A stretch of DNA of 64,000 nucleotides, from contig JAHHIH010000001.1 of the NCBI GenBank assembly GCA_019358835.1, positions 310,001 through 374,000 of the forward strand, read 5' to 3'. This DNA comes from Tildeniella torsiva UHER 1998/13D. GTDB taxonomy: Bacteria; Cyanobacteriota; Cyanobacteriia; Phormidesmidales; Phormidesmidaceae. A program made the position numbers and the translations under genes. Positions within the stretch are counted from its first letter, which is position 1. The number at the start of each line of letters is the position of its first letter. Positions 53,284 to 61,557 of the stretch are shown piece after piece. The notes beneath the pieces were generated by a model that was not told the DNA's origin, searched no databases, and worked only from the letters and a program-made list of their open reading frames with translations.

Positions 53284-53589
53284 TTATGGCACCGATGCTG
53301 TGGCAACAGCAGTCTCAGTCCCCACCGGGCGAATCACTAGCGTATTGAACAGGCTGATATCGGTGCCCTCGGGGACTGATAAGTCGAAGGCTCCGCCAGT
53401 CGCTGGCAGCGACCCCAGGGCAATGGGGCGCTTAGCCATATTGCCGTTGATGGTCAAAAAGGCCTCCAGCGCTTCACCCTCGGCAGCGCTGGTGAAATCT
53501 TTTAGCGACAGGGTAATGCTGCTGCCCACGATGGCGGCTCCCACGTAGCCACTGGCGGTATAGCTGCCTGCACCAACAACACTGCCCAT
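53284..53589 (-). CDS. DM13-like beta-sandwich protein
   Basis: 101 residues. GSVVGAGSYTASGYVG, ITLSLKDFTSAAEGEALEAFLTI, ALGSLPATGGAFDLSVPEGTDISLFNTLVI follow the order of strands in the DM13 domain, proposed to act in redox or electron transfer. The conserved Cys after VVIW in DM13 is replaced here (VIRPVG), and the protein has no Cys at all and no signal peptide. It is therefore a divergent, probably non-redox member. It starts at ATG 53589. The fold match is from pattern only. Confidence 0.6.
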   Translation of the reverse strand: MGSVVGAGSYTASGYVGAAIVGSSITLSLKDFTSAAEGEALEAFLTINGNMAKRPIALGSLPATGGAFDLSVPEGTDISLFNTLVIRPVGTETAVATASVP

Positions 53590-54122
53590 AGCCTATGGTC
53601 TCCCATTAAAATCTAAAACGATACGGCCATCATTGTAGAAAGAATCGGCCCAATACCTGCTGCGAATTAGAGCCTCTAGCCAAACTAAGGTGGGTTTGCT
53701 GTCCTAGCCCTGGGGTACAGCAAAGCCACAAAAACCTGCGAGACGGGCTAGCTCAAAAAAGGTGCGATTCGCGGAGCGCAAAGCCTATGGCATCCAGAAA
53801 CATGAACCGCTTGAACCCAGTATCCCCGAGGGAATCGCTGTCGGCAAATGATGGGTTTTCCCCACTCATTCCAGCTCCAATGGCGGCTATCCTGGGTAGA
53901 GAACCTAGTAATCGATCTCCCTCCTTTCACGGATGTGTCAGGGGGTTTTACAATAGTTCATATTAGGTGTTGTTGCCTCGGCCCCAGCTCAGACTCCCCG
54001 TCATGGTCTCGTGATAGAGTTTTCTGTTGTCAAGGCTACCAAATCGACAACCCAGACCCCGTCTGAGTAACCCATGAAGATGGTCACCAGCGGCCCATCG
54101 CCCAGAATCCGGAGAAGCAGTT
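53590..54122. other. Intergenic region upstream of the EF-G gene
   Basis: 533 nt between the divergent DM13-like and EF-G genes. A minus-strand open frame at 53748-53930 shows no protein features. The stretch around 53760-53800 has a GCGGAGCGCAAAGCC motif typical of dispersed cyanobacterial repeats. The EF-G ribosome site (GGAG near 54111) is at the end. No promoter could be assigned with confidence. Confidence 0.5.
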
Positions 54123-56216
54123 ATGGCTAAAGACATCACCCGTTATCGCAATATTGGTATTTTTGCCCACGTAGACGCGGGCAAGACTACCACCACCGAG
54201 CGCATCCTCGCCCTCACCGGCCGCATCCACAAGATCGGTGAGGTTCACGATGGTGCTGCCACCACCGACTTCATGGAGCAAGAGCAAGAACGGGGGATCA
54301 CGATTCAGTCGGCAGCCACCACCTGTTTCTGGAAAGAGCACCAGCTCAACATCATCGACACTCCGGGCCACGTGGACTTCACCATTGAGGTGTATCGCTC
54401 TCTCAAGGTGCTCGACGGCGGCATCGGCGTCTTCTGCGGCTCGGGTGGGGTAGAGCCCCAATCGGAGACCAACTGGCGCTACGCCAACGACTCTAAAGTG
54501 GCGCGGATCATCTACGTCAATAAGCTCGATCGCACCGGGGCCGACTTCTTCCAGGTGATCAAGCAGGTCGATAACATTCTGGCGGCCAAGCCCCTGGTGA
54601 TGGTGCTGCCCATCGGCACCGAGATCGACTTTGTGGGCGTGGTTGACCTGCTCACCCGCAAAGCCTGGGTGTGGGATGAGTCGGGCAAGCCCGAGAACTA
54701 CTCCATCCAAGACGTGCCTGAGGACATGAAAGATCAGGTCGAAGAGTACCGCGAGGCGCTGATCGAGCTGGCCGTTGAGCAGGACGACGACATTCTCAGC
54801 AAGTACCTTGAGGGCGAAGAGATCACCCTCGACGAGATCAAGTCCTGCATTCGCAAGGGCACCCGCGATCTGGCCTTCTTCCCCACCTACTGCGGCTCCT
54901 CCTTTAAGAACAAAGGGGTACAGCTAGTGCTGGATGCGGTGGTCGATTACCTGCCCAACCCCTTAGAAGTGCCTCCTCAGCCCGAGATCGACCTGGAGGG
55001 GAACCCTACCGGCAAGGTGGCCTACGCCGATGCCGATAAGCCCCTGCGGGCGCTGGCATTCAAGATTATGGACGACCGTTTTGGGGCGCTCACCTTTACC
55101 CGTCTCTACTCGGGGCAGGTGAAGAAGGGCGACACGATCCTTGATACTTTTACCGGCAAAACCGAGCGGGTCAGCCGCCTGGTGGAAATGCACGCCAACG
55201 ATCGCCAGGAGGTCGACTCGGCCCAAGCTGGCGACATCATCGCCCTGATCGGCATGAAGAACGTGCAGACTGGCCACACCCTTTGCGACCCCAAAGACCC
55301 CGCCACCCTGGAACCCATGGTCTTCCCCGACCCGGTGATCTCCATTGCGGTGTATCCCAAGAAAAAGGGCGACAACGAGAAGATGGGCATGGCGATCAGC
55401 AAAATGGTGTCCGAGGATCCCTCCTTCCAGGTGGAAACCGACGAAGAGAGCGGCGAAGTTATCCTCAAGGGCATGGGTGAGCTGCACCTCGACATCAAGG
55501 TCGACATTCTCAAGCGCACCCACGGCGTTGAAGTTGACGTGGGCAAGCCCCAGGTGGCCTACCGAGAGGCGATCACCAAGCGCCTGGTCGACAGCTACAC
55601 CCACAAGAAGCAGTCGGGTGGTTCGGGCCAGTACGCCAAGATCGACTACGTGATCGAGCCGGGCGAAGTTGGCACCAACTTCCAGTTTGAGTCGGCGGTG
55701 ACCGGCGGTAACGTGCCCCGCGAATTTTGGCCCGCAGTGCAAAAGGGCTTTGCAACCAGCATTGACCGTGGCCCGCTGGCCGGTTACCCGGTGGTTGACC
55801 TCAAGGTCACCCTTACCGATGGTGGCTTCCACGCGGTTGACTCGTCGGCGATCGCCTTCGAAATTGCCGCTAAGGCCGCCTACCGTCAGTCGCTACCCAA
55901 GGCTGGCCCCCAGCTGCTAGAGCCGATCATGAAGGTCGACGTGTTCACCCCCGACGACTACATGGGTGACGTAATTGGTGACCTCAACCGCCGTCGCGGC
56001 ATGATCAAGTCCCAAGACCCTGCGGCCACCGGGGTGCGGGTGAAGGCCGATGTGCCCCTGAGCGAAATGTTTGGCTACATTGGCGACCTGCGCACCATGA
56101 CCTCGGGTCGGGGCCAGTTCTCCATGGAGTTCTCTCACTACGCCCCCTGCCCCAGCAATGTGGCCGAGGAAGTGATCAAGGAAGCCAAGGAGCGCCAGGC
56201 TGCCGCCGCTAAGTAG
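54123..56216 (+). CDS. fusA: Elongation factor G (paralogue outside the str operon)
   Basis: 697 residues, a translational GTPase that moves tRNA and mRNA on the ribosome. G1 [12 protein letters not shown] (15-26), G2 [11 protein letters not shown]3 DTPGHVDF and G4 [10 protein letters not shown] are intact, and domains II-V are complete with the IV loop [16 protein letters not shown]. The switch region [20 protein letters not shown] differs from the usual GGVQPQSETVWRQA and matches a second EF-G type of cyanobacteria. No rpsL, rpsG or tuf gene is adjacent. GGAGAAGC lies upstream of ATG 54123; a hairpin terminator follows. A specialised role is inference. Confidence 0.93.
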   Translation: MAKDITRYRNIGIFAHVDAGKTTTTERILALTGRIHKIGEVHDGAATTDFMEQEQERGITIQSAATTCFWKEHQLNIIDTPGHVDFTIEVYRSLKVLDGGIGVFCGSGGVEPQSETNWRYANDSKVARIIYVNKLDRTGADFFQVIKQVDNILAAKPLVMVLPIGTEIDFVGVVDLLTRKAWVWDESGKPENYSIQDVPEDMKDQVEEYREALIELAVEQDDDILSKYLEGEEITLDEIKSCIRKGTRDLAFFPTYCGSSFKNKGVQLVLDAVVDYLPNPLEVPPQPEIDLEGNPTGKVAYADADKPLRALAFKIMDDRFGALTFTRLYSGQVKKGDTILDTFTGKTERVSRLVEMHANDRQEVDSAQAGDIIALIGMKNVQTGHTLCDPKDPATLEPMVFPDPVISIAVYPKKKGDNEKMGMAISKMVSEDPSFQVETDEESGEVILKGMGELHLDIKVDILKRTHGVEVDVGKPQVAYREAITKRLVDSYTHKKQSGGSGQYAKIDYVIEPGEVGTNFQFESAVTGGNVPREFWPAVQKGFATSIDRGPLAGYPVVDLKVTLTDGGFHAVDSSAIAFEIAAKAAYRQSLPKAGPQLLEPIMKVDVFTPDDYMGDVIGDLNRRRGMIKSQDPAATGVRVKADVPLSEMFGYIGDLRTMTSGRGQFSMEFSHYAPCPSNVAEEVIKEAKERQAAAAK

Positions 56217-56219
56217 GCT

Positions 56220-56247
56220 GTAGGGGCACAGCATGCTGTGCCCCTAC
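56220..56247. repeat. Perfect 28-bp palindrome (GTAGGGGC type)
   Basis: A perfect inverted repeat centred at 56233/56234, beginning GTAGGGGCACAGCA, four nt after the EF-G stop. GTAGGGGC...GCCCCTAC palindromes are a widespread intergenic family in cyanobacteria. It may strengthen transcription termination after EF-G. A related element follows at 56314-56340. Confidence 0.8.
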
Positions 56248-56263
56248 TTCTTCGGATAAATAG

Positions 56264-56300
56264 AACGCCTCAGCCAGAGTCTGGCCGAGGCGTTTTGTTT
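56264..56300 (+). terminator. Rho-independent terminator after the EF-G gene
   Basis: AACGCCTC.GCCAGA pairs with TCTGGC.GAGGCGTT (one mismatch), followed by TTTTGTTT. The position, about 48 nt past the EF-G stop, and the T tail fit an intrinsic terminator on the plus strand. Confidence 0.75.
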
Positions 56301-56313
56301 GGGAGTTATTCAG

Positions 56314-56340
56314 GTAGGGACAAATGGCATTTGCCCCTAC
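56314..56340. repeat. Palindrome related to the 56220 element
   Basis: GTAGGGACAAAT pairs with ATTTGCCCCTAC with one mismatch and a 3-nt loop. The outer arms are those of the GTAGGGGC family while the centre differs, as expected of a mobile or spreading palindromic repeat. It lies just past the end of por on the minus strand and may serve as its terminator. Confidence 0.7.
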
Positions 56341-56384
56341 AGTTTGGCCTTTTGGAAATCGGGGCTATGGAATTCAGATTGCTA

Positions 56385-57431
<1,047 letters not shown>

Positions 57432-57488
57432 TTAAGGATTACGTGGACAGTGATGCAGTGTCTTAATGTTTTTTGAGATGTTGTTACA

Positions 57489-57602
57489 GGGAGTAAGGGA
57501 GTGGGGGGTAGGGGGTAAGGAGTAACAGGGTAGGGAGTAGGGGGTGGGGGAGTAAGCGCACATCATCTCACCCCATCACCCCCTACCCCTTACCCCCTAC
57601 TC
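57489..57602. repeat. G-rich / C-rich inverted repeat
   Basis: A purine-rich GGGGGTAGGGGGTAAGG-type arm (57489-57555) faces a CCTTACCCCCTAC-type arm (57570-57600). The two arms are made of short imperfect direct repeats and could form a long hairpin. It fills most of the 216-nt gap between por and the phosphohexomutase end, and may be the latter's terminator. Confidence 0.65.
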
Positions 57603-57605
57603 TCA

Positions 57606-59069
57606 TCAGGTAAACGAACTCGCCCAATCCTTTGCCCAGTGCAGATGACGATGCACTTCCTCCAGGGTCTTGGCTTCGCTGTAGAGGCGCAGTACGGGTT
57701 CGGTGCCGCTAAAGCGGATTAGCAGCCAGCTGTCGTCATCAAGGGTGAGTTTGTAGCCGTCGATGTCGAGGATGTGGGTGACGGCTTTGCCCGCGACTTC
57801 CGTAGGTGGTGCAGTGGCGAGGGCGTCGAGCAGCTTGGCCTGCACTTCCATGCTGGCCAGGGGCAGGTCGATGCGATCGTACTCGGAGAAGTAGCCGGTT
57901 TTCTCTTGCAGGCTGCGGTAGTAGTCGCTGAGGTCGAGGCCGGAAGCCACGACAGCTTCTAAGACATAGAGGGCCGACATCAGGGCGTCGCGCTCGGGGA
58001 TGTGGTGGCCGTAGCCGATGCCGCCCGATTCTTCGCCACCCAGCAGCACCTTGGCCTCCTGCATGCGATCGGCGATGTATTTGTAGCCGACGGCGGTTTG
58101 GTACAGCTCTAGGCCGTTGAGCTTAGCCACGGCTGGGATGAGGTTAGAGCCGCTGATGGTTTTGACGATTTCGCCGCTGTAGCCCCGGCGCGACTTGAGG
58201 TGGTCGATCAGAATGGGGATGAGAATCTGAGAGCTGAGGAAATTGCCTTGGCCATCGACGGCGGCGATGCGATCGCTATCGCCATCAAACACCAGGCCCA
58301 CTTTGACGCTTTCTTTGGCGGGATATTCTTTGACGGTCTCTAGCATTTCGCCCAGATACTTGGGCAGGGGCTCGGGTGGGTTGCCACCAAACAGCGGGTC
58401 GGCCTCGCTGTGCAGCTCGTGGATGCTGCCTTCGCCCAGCAGCCGGGGCAGCCCACCGCTGGCGGAGCCGTACATGACATCGGCAAACACCGTCAGCTTG
58501 CCGCTGGAGATGGCGCTCTGGATGGCGGCAACATCGACCTCGGCCTGAAGGGCGGTGCAGTAGTCGGGCCAGGGGTCGAAGGTTTCGATCTGGCCGGGCT
58601 TGCCGAGGGGGGCGGGGGGATTGGGTAGCAGCGCCTCGACTTGCTTGGTCACCTCAGGGGAGACGGAGCCGCCGAAGGCTCCTTTAATTTTGAGCCCGGA
58701 GTAGGTTGGGGGGTTGTGGCTGGCGGTAATGACGATCGCCCCGAGCAAGGTCTGGTGTTTGGCGGCGTAGCTAAAGGCGGGGGTGGGGGCGTAGTCTTGG
58801 GAGAGCAGCACGTCGAAGCCCTGGGCGGCGATCGCCTCGGCGGCGGTGCGGGCAAATTCGGCGGCGAGAAAGCGGCGATCGAAGCCGACGGCGATGGTGC
58901 GGCTGCCGGTTTCGACCCCAAAGCACTGGTGCAGCACGTGGGCAGACACCGCCGCTACCTGAGCTACTCGCTCAAAGGTGAAGTCGGCGGCGATAATGCC
59001 GCGCCAGCCATCGGTGCCAAATTTGATGGGCTTCGGGGTAGCTGGAATGGGGCCTGAGGGTGCTGCCAT
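57606..59069 (-). CDS. Phosphoglucomutase/phosphomannomutase family protein
   Basis: 487 residues of the alpha-D-phosphohexomutase superfamily. The catalytic phospho-Ser is in ITASHNPP (about 115-122). The metal loop is VFDGDSDRIAAVD (about 258-270). The sugar loop is GGEESGGIGYGHH (about 345-357), and the phosphate loop RFSGTEPVLRLY (about 455-466). It interconverts hexose 1- and 6-phosphates, feeding glycogen and nucleotide sugars. Glucose versus mannose cannot be decided, though GEESGG favours glucose. I start at ATG 59069; a TTG four codons upstream is less likely. Confidence 0.9.
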   Translation of the reverse strand: MAAPSGPIPATPKPIKFGTDGWRGIIAADFTFERVAQVAAVSAHVLHQCFGVETGSRTIAVGFDRRFLAAEFARTAAEAIAAQGFDVLLSQDYAPTPAFSYAAKHQTLLGAIVITASHNPPTYSGLKIKGAFGGSVSPEVTKQVEALLPNPPAPLGKPGQIETFDPWPDYCTALQAEVDVAAIQSAISSGKLTVFADVMYGSASGGLPRLLGEGSIHELHSEADPLFGGNPPEPLPKYLGEMLETVKEYPAKESVKVGLVFDGDSDRIAAVDGQGNFLSSQILIPILIDHLKSRRGYSGEIVKTISGSNLIPAVAKLNGLELYQTAVGYKYIADRMQEAKVLLGGEESGGIGYGHHIPERDALMSALYVLEAVVASGLDLSDYYRSLQEKTGYFSEYDRIDLPLASMEVQAKLLDALATAPPTEVAGKAVTHILDIDGYKLTLDDDSWLLIRFSGTEPVLRLYSEAKTLEEVHRHLHWAKDWASSFT

Positions 59070-59081
59070 AGCAGAGTCCAA

Positions 59082-59384
59082 ATGTCGGGGGATAAAGAGC
59101 AGATTTTCTCTGAGTTTACCCGCTTACTTCGGTGGTGGCACAGCCAGGGCGGCGGCACTACGCACAATTTACCCAACCGGCTGGTTTTGCCGAAAAGTCT
59201 GAAAAGATTGGCGAATTCTCCTGATGCGATCGCGGCTTGGGCGCAAATGCTAGGTGCATTGCGGGATGGTGCGGCTGCTTTGGGGGAACGAGGGCCGGTC
59301 GGGGAGCGTGGCGCGGTGGATATTGGGGCTGAGTTGTGGGATGTCGCAGGCTTTAGAGGCTGCGAATTGCTGCTGCCGACCTAA
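59082..59384 (+). CDS. Hypothetical protein, uncertain
   Basis: An ATG-started 100-codon frame divergent from the phosphohexomutase, only 12 nt from its start. The product would be helical with a Gly/Arg-rich second half, and has no family I recognise. The short distance to the divergent start and the lack of a ribosome site argue against it; its protein-like composition in the first half ([14 protein letters not shown]) argues for it. Left as doubtful. Confidence 0.35.
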   Translation: MSGDKEQIFSEFTRLLRWWHSQGGGTTHNLPNRLVLPKSLKRLANSPDAIAAWAQMLGALRDGAAALGERGPVGERGAVDIGAELWDVAGFRGCELLLPT

Positions 59385-59432
59385 ATTTTGCCTACGGTGG
59401 GGGGCTGTCGTGTTACCCTAGTTGAGTAAAAA

Positions 59433-59506
59433 CGGGATGTAGCGCAGCTTGGTAGCGCACTTCGTTCGGGACGAAGGGGCCGTGGGTTCGAATCCCGCCA
59501 TCCCGA
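59433..59506 (+). tRNA. tRNA-Pro (anticodon CGG)
   Basis: A full cloverleaf: acceptor CGGGATG pairs with CATCCCG, then discriminator A. The D-arm is GCGC/GCGC, the anticodon stem CTTCG/CGAAG with loop TTCGGGA (anticodon CGG), and the T-arm has GGGTTCGAATCCC. The 3' CCA is not encoded. It reads CCG proline codons. Confidence 0.95.
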
Positions 59507-59591
59507 TTTATTTGTATTTTGCACCCATGGCAGAAAGGCCGTGGGCAGCTTGTGACAAGCAAGCTACGACATCAACGGCAACCTATTAAAC

Positions 59592-59618
59592 CTTAAGCCC
59601 ATGGTTGATGGGCTTAAG
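59592..59618. other. 11-bp dyad upstream of the ATPase pair
   Basis: CTTAAGCCCAT and ATGGGCTTAAG form a perfect stem with a GGTTG loop, 59 nt before the ATPase start. There is no T tail, so it may be a regulator site or a leader hairpin rather than a terminator of the tRNA. Confidence 0.45.
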
Positions 59619-59676
59619 CCTGTACGCCACTTAGAATTCCGCTACGATAGTTGCTAAAGATGCCAGATCCATTGTG

Positions 59677-61557
59677 ATGGAGCCGATTACTTGGGGTTGG
59701 TTAGCGGCAACAGTATTGTCTGGCATAGTTGGCAATCGGGCTGATGCAGAATTTGTTCGCGCTTACTCAACAGGTTGGCAGCGGGCAACCCGACGTTTGA
59801 GTGCGCCAGAGCTATCTGCCGCCAATAACGAACTCGCAACGGCAGTCAACCGAGCCTTTTTGTGGGCACAGCAAAGCCTTGTGCAGGAATGCTTGCATGA
59901 GTTTACTGGAGGTACCTATCAGAGGGGATTCAGTGATTACGCCGTATTGCCTGGGCACGATGCTGAAGTTACCTGGCTAATTGGCAAAGCGAAGCAGCTC
60001 CAGACCGACCTCAAGCAATTAGAGCAAGGTAACTTGAAGCCGTTTCCAAAAACCGATTTATCTGCGTTAGAAGGGCTGCTCCAAAGTCAAGATACACAAA
60101 CCCTCCTACGAGAGCAGCTTGTTGCAGTTGTGCAGCAAGAGCAACCGCCGACTAGCTATGTAGAGCGGGCTGTTGTCTCATCAACAGGGCTGCTGCCGCG
60201 TCTAGCAGCTTATTTTGAGCTTGAGCTTAAGGCCAAACAGGAAGTACAAAACTGGTTTCAAAGTGAGTTGTTGATGCAAATCAACGCTCAATTACAGGTG
60301 ATTGCAGCGAACCCGTTAGTATTGGCAGACTTTGAAAGTGCCTTGCACAACCTTGCTCAGCAGGTTCCCGAGGTCTTAAACCAAATCCATAACCTGAAGC
60401 TGGCTGTTAACGACTTGGGACAGAGTGTTGATGAAGTTGGGGAATTAATTGCCACTAAGAGCGACATACTCATTGCTCTATCAAGTCAATATGGGGATGA
60501 TCTGGCGGAGTTGAAGCGGTCGGTAGGGGATATTGCGATTACCCTTCAGCAAAGCACCCCATCCATAGTGCCCCTATCACCTATTGATGCTCAGCCCAGA
60601 GAAGGCCCGAACCCATTTATTTATGGGCCAGCGGTGCCGCCCAAACAGTTTTATGGCAGACGACAGGCCATTGCCGATATCAAAAATCGTATTGGTGCGG
60701 TTGAACCACAGAGTATCAATGTTGTGGGGCTACGCCGCAATGGCAAAAGCTCCATGCTGCGGTATGTGGAAAAGCGCATTCATGAGTTCTGCCTATTCGA
60801 GCAAAAACCCTTAGTGGTGCTACTAGATTTACAAGATCTGCGGTTTCATACTCCGCTCGGCATTGTGGAAGGATTGCGGCGAGGCATTCGAAAACAAACG
60901 GGTACTGAGCCTTGGGCCAAAGAAGACAACAACGACGACTTTGAACTCCAAGACGGGTTAGAAGCCCTACGCGACCAAGGCTATCGGCTGATAGTGTTGT
61001 TTGATGAGTTTGGGGCGATCGGTAAGCGGCTAGAGCAATTTCAAGACTGGGGAGACGATTGGCGAGCAAAGGCTTCTGCCAGTTTGGTCACCTTGGTTAT
61101 CGCTAGCCACCGCCCGCTGGGAGAAGTTTACCAAACATTAAATCTGACTTCCCCCTTCGGTAATCTGTTTAGCACCACTATTTTAGGAGCTTTAGAAACA
61201 GAGCTGTGGCTGCAGCTGCTGGAGCAAGGTCAGCTATCAGATGCAGAAATAGACTGGGTTGGTACTATTGCAGGAAAGTTGCCATACTACACCCAACTGG
61301 CGGCAGCTATGGTATGGCAATACAGTGATTTAGACCAGGCTCAGCTTGCCTTTGAGCAGCAGGCACAACCTAGGCTTGTTGAATTGTGGCATGAGCTAAC
61401 TGCGGCAGAACAGATGGCCCTCAAACAAGCGATGAGCCCTGCTTTGCCGATGCCCTTTACGGCGGTTATAGAAAACTTAAAGCTGTATGGCCTGCTGAAA
61501 GCAGACAACCACATGTTTGGCGAGGGGTTAGCTACCTTTGTAGGTGAACAGTCATGA
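59677..61557 (+). CDS. P-loop (STAND/AAA-like) ATPase with helical N-terminal domain
   Basis: 626 residues. The N-terminal half (about 1-300) is long and helical with a hydrophobic start (WGWLAATVLSGIVG) and coiled-coil-like stretches (about 225-290). The linker NPFIYGPAVPPKQFYGR (312-328) introduces an ATPase domain with Walker A GLRRNGKSS (G351, K357) and Walker B LIVLFDEFG (D443, E444). A winged-helix-like end (about 575-620) follows. This is the layout of cyanobacterial AAA-like or STAND NTPases with unknown signal domains. It starts at ATG 59677 (a GTG one codon earlier is possible). The next gene starts within its stop codon (ATGA), so the two are coupled. Confidence 0.8.
   Translation: MEPITWGWLAATVLSGIVGNRADAEFVRAYSTGWQRATRRLSAPELSAANNELATAVNRAFLWAQQSLVQECLHEFTGGTYQRGFSDYAVLPGHDAEVTWLIGKAKQLQTDLKQLEQGNLKPFPKTDLSALEGLLQSQDTQTLLREQLVAVVQQEQPPTSYVERAVVSSTGLLPRLAAYFELELKAKQEVQNWFQSELLMQINAQLQVIAANPLVLADFESALHNLAQQVPEVLNQIHNLKLAVNDLGQSVDEVGELIATKSDILIALSSQYGDDLAELKRSVGDIAITLQQSTPSIVPLSPIDAQPREGPNPFIYGPAVPPKQFYGRRQAIADIKNRIGAVEPQSINVVGLRRNGKSSMLRYVEKRIHEFCLFEQKPLVVLLDLQDLRFHTPLGIVEGLRRGIRKQTGTEPWAKEDNNDDFELQDGLEALRDQGYRLIVLFDEFGAIGKRLEQFQDWGDDWRAKASASLVTLVIASHRPLGEVYQTLNLTSPFGNLFSTTILGALETELWLQLLEQGQLSDAEIDWVGTIAGKLPYYTQLAAAMVWQYSDLDQAQLAFEQQAQPRLVELWHELTAAEQMALKQAMSPALPMPFTAVIENLKLYGLLKADNHMFGEGLATFVGEQS

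Noticed and set aside
53748..53930. 60-codon minus-strand frame upstream of the EF-G gene
   Set aside because: Low-complexity and Cys/His/Arg-rich without a pattern; it overlaps a repeat-like stretch.
54084..54710. Long minus-strand frames opposite the EF-G gene (also 54963-55832)
   Set aside because: They lie antisense to conserved GTPase motifs and have no ribosome site or family signature.
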